A stretch of 64,000 nucleotides of DNA, taken from NCBI RefSeq assembly GCF_032854445.1, contig NC_088304.1:10053704-10117703 (forward strand), written 5' to 3'. The first letter of the stretch is position 1. Every line of letters begins with the position of its first letter. This stretch comes from Liolophura sinensis (Eukaryota > Mollusca > Polyplacophora > Chitonida > Chitonidae). The notes beneath the pieces were generated by a model. That model was not told where the DNA came from. It saw only the letters and a list, made by a program, of their open reading frames with translations, and searched no databases. Below, one piece after another: positions 36,508 to 45,749 of this stretch. The translations under genes were made by a program, and so were the position numbers.

Positions 36508-38703
36508 CTAACAGCTGTGAATAAGAGGAATTGCGACATGTACAGTTTTATATGGCAACAACACATATTTCCGAACCACTTCCTGGATGGGAGCAACATG
36601 GAGTTTGTCACAGAGGTCGGTGACCATGTGGATGTTGATTTCACTTGAATTGAGAGGATAAGAGAAAAATGGTCTACATGATCTGAATGACTGATAAACC
36701 ACCAGTACATCTCCACCACAATACAAAATATTTTTGATGAGGCAAACCTTTGACCCTACCCCAACACAATTGTTGCCGGTTTCTGTTACAACACAGAAAC
36801 GGTCCAGTTCAACTTCTGTGTATTGGACACAGTTCTGGTATTTATATCCCTGTGGAATTGGACCAAGAAAATGTTGCTTTTTCAGTCCACCATCAGCAGC
36901 TGTGGGCAATGTAGCAGCTGAGGGAGATATCTGAGAGATCTCTTTCAGTCTTGCGACAAGCTGCTGTAATGGCAAGCTTTTCTTCCGCACAAGCCGCTTC
37001 AGAGTTTTCAGGTGGTTTTCAAAAGGAAATGCTGATATTGTGTCAAGAGGACCATGTATTTTCACCTCTTGAGCAAGGTGGACCAGATTATGGACATTGT
37101 ACACGACCTGGTCAGCACCGTAAAGGTGCGCAAAGTGTTGGACAAAGCTTACTAGAAGCTTATGTGCATAGCCCACTAACTGATAGCAGAGAGACGGACT
37201 TATAAGTATGGTAATTCCGACTGAGAGCAGAAGGAAGTTTTTGTACAACTCATCAGCGATACTGTCCTTTAAAACAACAGTTCCTGTGTACAAAAGAAAC
37301 ATGCGGAATTCTGTTGCCTTCCATCGGTCTATCTCTGACAGTGAACGGGGTTTTCGTGCAAACTCCTTAGGTATAAACTTACACATGTGAAGCAAGGCAG
37401 CTGAAATGCGTAATTTTGTCTGAGGCCCTAAGCGAATTGTAAGTGGACCCCTTATCAATAACACAAGGATACGACGCATTACACCGAGGCACACTAAGTG
37501 CATATAGTCAATTGGAAACTGTGACACCATAGAGAACAAATTGCAAAGCGGACTTGTTCCAGTGTGATGGTTCTTATCTTCCTGCTTTTCAAATGATTCA
37601 TCAGTTCGCAGCGTTGCATGAGTTTCAGGAAATGTCATTTTCCCATTATACACGCCTTTTTGCGTACATTTTTCACATGCGGAATAACCTGCGTGACACT
37701 TGATTTGTTTGATAAAGGCACGTGCTGGTGCATCACAGATGAAGGATGTTATGTTAATCTGGTAATGCCTACCTTTGTATTGTATCCCCTCTAGTTTTAG
37801 CTTTGTATACTCTGTGATAAAATCTTTCAAAAATTCAGAAGGATCCTTTGGTTTTTCTTGTCCAACAAACAACCCAATGACAAACGGCTGGCATTTTGCT
37901 TCATTTTGTATCATTCCCAAAATAGGCCACAGCTGAGTGTTACTACTTTTGAAAATGGGGAGTCCATCCGTATTCACCTGAACATCTATGACTTTGATAC
38001 ATTCCATATTTTTGTTCAATTCTATCCTTCGAATTACACAACCTTGGAGTCCAAAATGATAGTAAGAACCCCCACATATCTGCTTTATCCCCACAACATG
38101 TCCAGTATCCAAAAGAGTCCTGGGGTCTTTAGGTAAATTTGGATGATGGTTTCTAAGTAAGACTAATAGCCTGCCAACTGCTGTGTGAGTGATGTTATTT
38201 TCAACTGCCCATGCAGCTAACAAATCTGACGACAAAACATTTTCTTCCTCTGAATCAGTACTACCGCAATCATTAAATCTATCACTGTCTACATCCATTG
38301 TTGGTATGCTGTTAGGAAATGTCCCTTCATTGTCTATTATTTCATATAATACATCATTGGTTTCTGCTTTGTCTGTGAATGTATTATTTTGTTTGGAGCT
38401 AGCATTAATGTCGGTAGTGGTATTGTCAACGGAACAAGTGGCAGTATTGATAGAGACATCGGCTGTAGTACGGCTACTACTGCCAATGCCAGATGGAGTA
38501 GTACTACTGGTACTTCCACTAGATTGATCATTGTTAATACAGACAAATTCTTGACCTTTCACCAAACCATGCTCCAAAGCTGTCTGTCTACTTTGCTGGC
38601 CTTTAAGCTGACATGACCTTGAACTATTTTGAGCAATGCTTATATTGGACAGATATTTATTTACATTTTCATGTATCCGCCTTCTTTTAGTCCAGTACGA
38701 CAT
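36508..38703 (-). CDS. Transposase-like protein (731 aa), single exon, apparently intact
   Basis: A 731-residue frame with no stop or frameshift. Residues 1-150 are a basic start (MSYWTKRRRIHENV) and a Ser/Thr-rich linker. Residues 160-220 hold the LLAAWA...LPKDPRTLLDT block. D246 lies in TDGLPIFKSSNTQLWPILG, D324 in FICDAPARAF, a Cys cluster (C336, C343, C346) in the next block, and D399 in PIDYMHLVCLGVMRR. I recall this layout from multicopy transposase-like proteins in Hydra, insects and sponges, broadly EnSpm/CACTA-like. The family name is from memory, and the three Asp are only candidates for catalytic residues. A DUF4806-type gene follows 530 bases downstream on the same strand. An intact long frame inside an NLE1 intron suggests recent arrival or selection. 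Confidence 0.85.
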   Translation of the reverse strand: MSYWTKRRRIHENVNKYLSNISIAQNSSRSCQLKGQQSRQTALEHGLVKGQEFVCINNDQSSGSTSSTTPSGIGSSSRTTADVSINTATCSVDNTTTDINASSKQNNTFTDKAETNDVLYEIIDNEGTFPNSIPTMDVDSDRFNDCGSTDSEEENVLSSDLLAAWAVENNITHTAVGRLLVLLRNHHPNLPKDPRTLLDTGHVVGIKQICGGSYYHFGLQGCVIRRIELNKNMECIKVIDVQVNTDGLPIFKSSNTQLWPILGMIQNEAKCQPFVIGLFVGQEKPKDPSEFLKDFITEYTKLKLEGIQYKGRHYQINITSFICDAPARAFIKQIKCHAGYSACEKCTQKGVYNGKMTFPETHATLRTDESFEKQEDKNHHTGTSPLCNLFSMVSQFPIDYMHLVCLGVMRRILVLLIRGPLTIRLGPQTKLRISAALLHMCKFIPKEFARKPRSLSEIDRWKATEFRMFLLYTGTVVLKDSIADELYKNFLLLSVGITILISPSLCYQLVGYAHKLLVSFVQHFAHLYGADQVVYNVHNLVHLAQEVKIHGPLDTISAFPFENHLKTLKRLVRKKSLPLQQLVARLKEISQISPSAATLPTAADGGLKKQHFLGPIPQGYKYQNCVQYTEVELDRFCVVTETGNNCVGVGSKVCLIKNILYCGGDVLVVYQSFRSCRPFFSYPLNSSEINIHMVTDLCDKLHVAPIQEVVRKYVLLPYKTVHVAIPLIHSC

Positions 38704-39059
38704 ATTGTCAACTGACTTTGTTTAATAAGTCACATGTACTCACTATTTTAGTGATTCACTGATTGCAATCTGTGTCAATAAATAAGCATGGCATCAAAAA
38801 CGAAGTAAAGAATGCAGCATGTCTGCTTTAGCCTTTACAATTTCAGTGCTTCCCAATGATTGACAATGTCCCCATGTAAATTTATCCTTGTCCGTGCCAA
38901 ACTGATAATATAGGTAGACAGGGCCTTCGTTTGGCCTACTCGTATGTATCTATAATCTAGAAATTGAAAATGGAAAGTGAAAGTGAAATGTACTGAATTG
39001 CCGTCACTCATTATGTTTTTGTAACAGTCTGTAGTTTTTACGTTTTCGTGATAAAAGTT

Positions 39060-40090
39060 CGAGACAATCTTACCGTAGCTCTAGGTAGCAGCCGACAGCT
39101 TTCTTGGCGCCAGATCCCAGAATTCACTGTTACAGAATGTTCGTTAAGGAATGGCTATCGTCCGGTCCGGCATTGGCCCGGTATCACGCCGGTGAGCGCG
39201 CCGGAACAGAACGTCTCGTACATTTTAGGTCTCGTACTTTTGTGCTCGTTAACCCAACAGTACTCGTCAGCCTACATCTTTCGGAGATTTCGCTTAACTC
39301 CGGTCAAGGTACGGAAACTCCGAACGTTTTTCCGAGCGCTTACGAGCGATTCAAATCGGAACATCGCTCGGAGGTTTTCGCTCAACTCCGGTCAGGTGCA
39401 ACAAGGCACGGAAATCCCCGACCAATGTTTCGAGTTGTGCGAAAACAAAATATGTCATATTTTTATAATATCTACATGCAGCTTTAGCTCCAGAAAACAG
39501 TTATTTTCACGTTCCATGTAAACAGAAACTCACATTTGGTTATGTTGAAATATCTCAAGTTTAAATCAGTTGTAATAATTTGCCACTGTATGCTGATAAA
39601 AAATAAATAGCCCCCCCCCACTAAAAAAAACAAACAAACAAAAAAAAAAGCAGAAAAAAAACACACACACACAAAAAATCAAAACAAACAAACAAACAAA
39701 AAACAAAACACAACTCAATATTATTCTTTTTATTTCTTTGGACCCAGGCCTGTGCAAACTTATCTAAAGAAAATTTTGCGCTTCGTGGGACTTGACGGGA
39801 TTTTTTAAAGTCTCCATAACGGCAAAGCTTCATTGGGTCAGCAACGGGCAAGTTACGGCGATATTTAATGGCTCAATAATGGCCAGCCAATAATGGCCCG
39901 AGGGTGGGTCAGTACATGCTTTGAGTATCGGTAAAACTAAACTGGGCCAGCGCTGGGCCAGATATGGCGATCATAACACTGGCAAAATAGCGGCAAGCCG
40001 GAAATGGTTCAGCACTGGCCTTGTTAAACTCTCCAACTGCCGGTACTGCCGTAACAAACCGGTTAAGTCCCGGAATTGGACCAGTACATT
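39060..40090. repeat. Right end region of the putative transposon
   Basis: 39060-39480 is GC-rich and holds ggcattggcccggtatcac; 39600-39720 is an A-rich (caaa)n stretch; 39820-40088 is crowded with gggtcagc, aatggcccg, actgggccagcgctgggcca and attggaccagtac. No protein feature is supported here. Confidence 0.6.
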
Positions 40091-40583
40091 CATGTTTATT
40101 GGGTTTATCTTTGTGAATTTGTAGAACCAAGATATCGCAAGGAAAATTGCACACACTGAGAAAATTGAAAGCGAGACAATTTTAAGTAATCGGGCACAAC
40201 TTATTTCTTCAACCACAGAAATCCACTGCTTCTCTGGCTGTCACCCAAACCCTGCCTTTTTATCATGAGAGTGGGGTATAAATGATGTTTATCTCAAACA
40301 AGGCGTATCCCGTGACCTTGTTAGAATTCCAGACTAGAAGTCAATTTACAGAGTTAACACAATTACCATTGTTTCCACCTTGCTTCAGAAATAACAAATA
40401 TTAACTTCAATATTTGTTGTCTTGTAATGTCATCTTGCCAAACCTCTCCCAAGAACATTTCACAATGCCAGACTATGACTAAGTTATGGGCATATCGGAA
40501 ACACAAATATCGCTAGTTTGTAAAGACCAATCACATGACACAAAATGTTTGTGGGTCAAAATGTTTGGTCATTCACTTGTTTT

Positions 40584-40854
40584 TATTTATTTATTTATTT
40601 ATTTGATTGGTGTTTTACGCCGTACTCAAGAATATTTCACTTCTACGCGACGGCGGCCAGCATTATGGTGGGTGGAAACCGGGAAGAGCCCGGGGGAAAC
40701 CCACGACCATCCACAGGTTGCTGCAAGACCTTCCCACATCCAACCGGAGAGGACGCCAGCATGAGCTGGACTTGAAACTCACAGCGACCGCATTGGGGAG
40801 AGACTCCTGGGTCATTATGCTGTGCTAGCGCGCTAACCAACTGAGCCACGGAGG
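40584..40854 (-). mobile_element. SINE family A, full copy
   Basis: On the minus strand it begins GCCTCCGTGGCTCAGTTGGT (tRNA-like box A), has box B GAGTTTCAAGTCCAGCTC, a body with GGTCGTGGGTTTCCCCCGGG and an (AAATA)n tail. Flanked by CTTGTTTT at 40576-40583 and 40855-40862, an 8-base target duplication. Confidence 0.88.
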
Positions 40855-41169
40855 CTTGTTTTCAAGAGCTCAGAATAAAAATAATTACCTCAAGTTGAGC
40901 CCATATCATCTCAAAGATTACTTTCTATCATGTAAATATTCATAATTCCAGACACAATTATCCACTTGTTGTTTTACAATAATATAAATAAAATTTAACA
41001 TATTTCACATCTCCAAATCCTTTTGGACGACCTCAATTTTAGTCAAGGTCATCAATCTGAAGAGCTCAAAATATAACCATTTTGACCCCTATAATAATAA
41101 CGGTGAGTAACATTACATGAATGGCTAGAGTAGGATGGCGACACTGACATTTCTGCATAATAGTAAGGG

Positions 41170-44100
41170 TCCTAAAAGTGTGGCACTTACTTTCCCATTT
41201 TCCCGTCCTAATAGTAAGGGTTCTGAAAGTTTGGCGCTTACTTTCCCCTTTTCCTGTCCTAATAGTAAGGGTCTTAAAAGTTTGGCAGTTACTCTCCCGT
41301 TTTCCCGTCCTAATAGTAAGGGTTCTGAAAGTTTGGCACTTACTTTTCAGTTTTCCTGTCCTAATACTAAGGGTCTTAAAAGTTTGGCGCTTACTTTCCA
41401 GTTTTCCCGTCCTAATAGTAAGGGTTCTGAAAGTTTGGCGCTTACTTTCCCCTTTTCCTGTCCTAATAGTAAGGGTCTTAAAAGTTTGGCAGTTACTCTC
41501 CCGTTTTCCCGTCCTAATAGTAAGGGTTCTGAAAGTTTGGCACTTACTTTTCAGTTTTCCTGTCCTAATACTAAGGGTCTTAAAAGTTTGGCGCTTACTT
41601 TCCAGTTTTCCCGTCCTAATAGTAAGGGTTCTGAAAGTTTGGCACTTACTTTTCAGTTTTCCTGTCCTAATACTAAGGGTCTTAAAAGTTTGGCGCTTAC
41701 TTTCCAGTTTTCCCGTCCTAATAGTAAGGGTTCTCAAAGTTTGGCACTTACTTTTCAGTTTTCCTGTCCTAATACTAAGGGTCTTAAAACTTTGGCGCTT
41801 ACTTTCCAGTTTTCCCATCTTAATAGTAAAGGTCCTAAAAGTGTGGCACTTACTTTCACGTTTTCCCGTCCTAATAGTAAGGGTCTTAAAAGTTTGGCAG
41901 TTACTTTCCAGTTTTCCCGTCCTAATAGTAAGGGTTCTCAAAGTTTGGCACTTACTTTCCAGTTTTCCCGTCCTAATACTAAGGGTCTTAAAAGTTTGGC
42001 AGTTACTTTCCAGTTTTCCTGTCCTAATACTAAGGGTCTTAAAAGTTTGGCGCTTACTTTCCAGTTTTCCCGTCCTAATAGTAAAGGTCCTAAAAGTTTG
42101 GCACTTACTTTCCAGTTTTCCCGTCCTAATAGTAAAGGTCCTACAAGTTTGGCACTTACTTTCCAGTTTTCCTGTCCTAATACTAAGGGTCTTAAAAGTT
42201 TGGCCCTTACTTTCCAGTTTTCCCGTCCTAATAGTAAAGGTCCTACAAGTTTGGCACTTACTTTCCAGTTTTCCCGTCCTAATAGTAAGGGTCTTAAAAG
42301 TTTGGCACTTACTTTCCAGTTTTCCCGTCCTAATACTAAGGGTCCTAAATGTTTGGGGCTTACTTTCCCGTTTTCCTGTCCGATTACTAAGGGTCCTAAA
42401 AGTTTGGCGCTTACTTTCCCGTTTTCCTGTCCTAATAGTAAGGGTCTTAAAAGTTTGGCAGTTACTCTCCCGTTTTCCCGTCCTAATAGTAAGGGTCCTA
42501 AAAGTTTGGCACTTACTTTCCCGTTTTCCTGTCCTAATACTAAGGGTCTTAAAAGTTTGGCACTTACTTTCCAGTTTTCCCGTCCTAATAGAAAGGGTCC
42601 TAAAAGTTTGGCGCTTACTTTCCAGTTTTCCCGTCCTAATAGTAAGGGTTCTGAAAGTTTGGCACTTACTTTTCAGTTCTCCCGTCCTAATAGTAAGGGT
42701 CTTAAAAGTTTGGCAGTTACTTTCCAGTTCTCCCGTCCTAATAGTAAGGGTCCTACAAGTTTGGCGCTTACTTTCCCATTTTCCCGTCCTAATAGTAAGG
42801 GTCCTTAAAGTTTGGCACTTAGTTTCCCATTTTCCCGTCCTAATAGTAAGGGTCCTACAAGTTTGGCGCTTACTTTCCCATTTTCCCGTCCTAATAGTAA
42901 GGGTCCTACAAGTTTGGCACTTACTTTCCAGTTTTCCTGTCCTAATACTAAGGGTCTTAAAAGATTGGTGCTTACTTTCCAGTTTTCCCGTCCTAATAGT
43001 AAAGGTCCTACAAGTTTGGCACTTACTTTCCAGTTTTCCCGTCCTAATACTAAGGGTCTTAAAAGTTTGGCAGTTACTCTCCCGTTTTCCCATCCTAATA
43101 CTAAGGGTCTTAAAAGTTTGGCACTTACTTTCCAGTTTTCCCGTCCTAATAGTAAGGGTCCTAAAAGTTTGGCGCTTACTTTCCAGTTTTCCCGTCCTAA
43201 TAGTAAGGGTTCTGAAAGTTTGGCGCTTACTTTCCAGTTCTCCCGTCCTAATAGTAAGGGTCTTAAAAGTTTGGCAGTTACTTTCCAGTTTTCCCGTCCT
43301 AATAGTAAGGGTCCTTAAAGTTTGGCGTTTACTTTCCCATTTTCCCATCCTAATAGTGAGGGTCCTAAAAGTATGGTACTTACTTTCTCATTTTCCCATC
43401 CTAATAGTAAGGGTCTTAAAAGTTTGGCACTTACTTTCCAGTTTTCCCGTCCTAATAGTAAGGGTCCTTAAAGTTTGGCGCTTACTTTCCCATTTTCCCA
43501 TCCTAATAGTAAGGGTCCTAAAAGTTTGGCACTTACTTTCCCATTTTCCCATCCTAATAGTAAGGGTTCTCAAAGTTTGGCACTTACTTTCCTGTTTTCC
43601 CGTCCTAATACTAAGGGTCTTAAAAGTTTGGCAGTTACTTTCCCATTTTCCCATCCTAATAGTAAGGGTCCTAAAAGTTTGGTGCTTACTTTCCAGTTTT
43701 CCCGTCCTAATAGTAAAGGTCCTACAAGTTTGGCACTTACTTTCCAGTTTTCCCGTCCTAATACTAAGGGTCTTAAAAGTTTGGCAGTTACTCTCCCGTT
43801 TTCCCATCCTAATACTAAGGGCCTTAAAAGTTTGGCACTTACTTTCCAGTTTTCCCGTCCTAATAGTAAGGGTCCTAAAAGTTTGGCGCTTACTTTCCAG
43901 TTTTCCCGTCCTAATAGTAAGGGTTCTGAAAGTTTGGCACTTACTTTCCAGTTCTCCCGTCCTAATAGTAAGGGTCTTAAAAGTTTGGCAGTTACTTTCC
44001 AGTTTTCCCGTCCTAATAGTAAGGGTCCTTAAAGTTTGGCGCTTACTTTCCCATTTTCCCATCCTAGTAGTGAGGGTCCTAAAAGTATGGTACTTACTTT

Positions 44101-44277
44101 CCCATTTTCCCATCCTAATAGTAAGGGTCTTAAAAGTTTGGCACTTACTTTCCAGTTTTCCCGTCCTAATAGTGAGGGTCTTAAAAGTTTGGCGCTTACT
44201 CTCCCGTTTTCCCGTCCTAATAGTAAGGGTCCTAAAAGTTTAGCACTTACTTTCCTGTTTTCCCGTCCCACAATTTG
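41170..44277 (-). repeat. 51-bp minisatellite founded on an NLE1 exon end and 5' splice site
   Basis: On the minus strand each unit reads GACGGGAAAACTGG-AAA|GTAAGTG plus about 26 intronic bases ending CTTACTATTAG. The copy at 44251 is the real end of NLE1 exon g. Donor positions at 44250 and 41190 are exactly 60 x 51 bp apart, so there are 61 donor-like copies with no net indel; a minority carry GTAACTG. Because 51 is a multiple of three the array is open over long distances on both strands. These giant frames are artefacts. Confidence 0.95.
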
Positions 44278-44453
44278 ACAGATTTGTCAAAGGAAGCGCT
44301 GGCTATAAGACGCGTGTCAGGAGAAAACAAAACCTCGTTGATCAACTGTGCATGACCAGTCATTCGGGCGATGGGCTTCTTCTCTTCCTCAGGTTGCCAC
44401 AGAAACAGTGTGAAGTCATCTGACCCAGATACAAGTCGCTCAGGCCCGTTGTT
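44251..44453 (-). CDS. NLE1: NLE1 exon g (WD5 end and WD6)
   Basis: Encodes NNGPERLVSGSDDFTLFLWQ, then PEEEKKPIARMTGHAQLINE, VLFSPDTRLIASASFDKSVK and LWDGKTGK. It covers the end of WD5 and all of WD6. The acceptor is a pure T tract ending ttttag|AACAAC. The donor is GGAAA|gtaagtg, two bases into the Lys codon before the FLATLRGH of the next exon. The donor and the last ~17 exon bases are the founding copy of the 51-bp array that fills 41.2-44.3 kb. Reading through the donor in frame hits TAA at once. Confidence 0.97.
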
Positions 44454-44639
44454 CTAAAAAAAAAAAAACAGAAATTTTTCAATGGAGTTTGAACTCCAAC
44501 CTCACACAATAGTAGTGCCAACTGAATGAAACTCAAACCAAAATCGGATACCAGCAAGAGTTTGACATGACATATAAGATATTATATCTGGCCCACCAGC
44601 CAGCCAAAAGACTCCCCTAATCTATAGGGAAGATTCTGC

Positions 44640-45175
44640 TGTGCAATTTGGCCACCGACCCAACAAGACTTCATCACTCAGAGGTCAATTTCTGTTTAGC
44701 AATCGGGTCCACCCACCAGCCAGACTTCATTGATCGGGTCAACCAGCCAGTGAGACTTCAATCAGTCTGCGACTAGAGTTGGCCATGTGATCTGGCAAAC
44801 CAGCCTTCCTCAATGTGTAGAAGATATTTTGTTATGCAATCTAACACCCATCTAGCCCCAAACTTCCCCAATTATAAACCAGATTTTACTAACCAATCTG
44901 GTTAACCAGCTACCTGAGCCTGACCTTCAATAATCAGAGGAGACATTTGCTATACAATCTGGCTAACCAGAAAGTCAGCCAGATTTTCATAATCAGAGAC
45001 CAGGTTTTCCATTACAATCTGGTCGACAAAACTTCACAAACTTCTGTAGCGTAGATTTTTCTAAGCAATCTGGTTAACCATTCAGCCATCCAACCCTCCA
45101 GCCATCCAACCATCAGCCAGCCAGCCAGCCATCCAACCATTTATCCATCCAACCATCCAGGTAGACCAGATTACA
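44640..45175. repeat. Degenerate repeat in NLE1 intron f/g
   Basis: Loose repetition of caatctggttaaccagcc and cagattttc at 60-90 base spacing, passing into (CCAG/CCAT)n at 45080-45165. Confidence 0.7.
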
Positions 45176-45237
45176 GATCAGATTTTGTTCCTAATTTGGC
45201 CAAAAACTCTAAAATACAAATTACAAATAATTCTCAC

Positions 45238-45284
45238 CTTAGCATTATTGTATCTTTCTAGCGCTTTCTGTGCCAATTCCTCAT
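45238..45284 (-). CDS. NLE1: NLE1 exon f (47-base exon, WD5 insertion)
   Basis: Encodes (D)EELAQKALERYNNAK, corresponding to the LKERALSRYN segment of the WD5 insertion in the human protein. The acceptor is ccatccacag|ATGAGG and the donor is GCTAAG|gtgaga. Phase 1 in, phase 0 out. The intron before it (10.8 kb) contains an intronless gene on the opposite strand, SINEs and two minisatellites. Confidence 0.94.
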
Positions 45285-45309
45285 CTGTGGATGGGAAAAA
45301 AACATCACA

Positions 45310-45415
45310 ATAAATTATTTATTTCATTGTTGTTTAACACTATACCCAAGTAATTGGCATAAACCATCAACCTCTGGCAAGTTACTAATAAGCCTTTCCA
45401 CATGCTCGTCTAAAT
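45310..45415 (-). mobile_element. SINE family C fragment
   Basis: ttgttgtttaacactatacc then cctctggcaagttactaata. Another scrap (ggtaaaccactgacctctgg) lies at 45690-45725, after the family A copy. Confidence 0.55.
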
Positions 45416-45434
45416 GTTCATGTAAATGATTAAA

Positions 45435-45662
45435 TAGCTTTTAATTTATTTGACTTGTGTTTTATGCCATACTCCACAATATTTCACTTATACAACAACT
45501 GCCAGCATTATGGTGTGAAGAAACCAGGCATCGCCAAGGGGAAACCCACAATCATCCACAGGTTGCTGACAGACCTTGCACATACCAAGTGGAAGCCAGC
45601 ATGATCACATTGGTGAGAGGCTCTTGTGTCATTGTGCTATGTTAACAGGCTAACCACTAGGC
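45435..45662 (-). mobile_element. SINE family A, degraded
   Basis: Body (ttttatgccatactccac, gccagcattatggtg, caggttgctgacagacc) and remnants of the head (gttaacaggctaaccac). Confidence 0.78.
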
Positions 45663-45749
45663 ATAAATTTTATGGGAGGTGGAATCTGCAGTACCTGAGG
45701 TAAACCACTGACCTCTGGCGAATTATTGGTGAACTTATAACTTACGTAA

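Larger units (their letters stand above)
27753..40088 (-). mobile_element. Putative two-gene DNA transposon (transposase-like + DUF4806)
   Basis: Two same-strand genes are enclosed by regions rich in one short motif, TTGGgCCA / ctGGcCCAgt. The left field is 27753-28040 (about ten copies) and the right is about 39820-40088 with a GC-rich shoulder from about 39060. The outermost copies are related as imperfect inverted repeats: left ATTGGACCAATATTGG against the reverse complement of the right ACTGGTCCAATTCCGG. Subterminal motif fields are typical of CACTA-type elements (family knowledge). Exact ends, target duplication and membership of the second gene are inference. The whole unit lies in the 21-kb NLE1 intron, same orientation, with later SINE and fold-back insertions inside it. 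Confidence 0.55.

Noticed and set aside
41066-44271. Very long open frames on both strands (up to about 1000 residues) with 17-residue periodicity
   Set aside because: They are produced by a 51-bp tandem repeat without stops in several frames. The array derives from an NLE1 exon-intron border and both strands are open equally.
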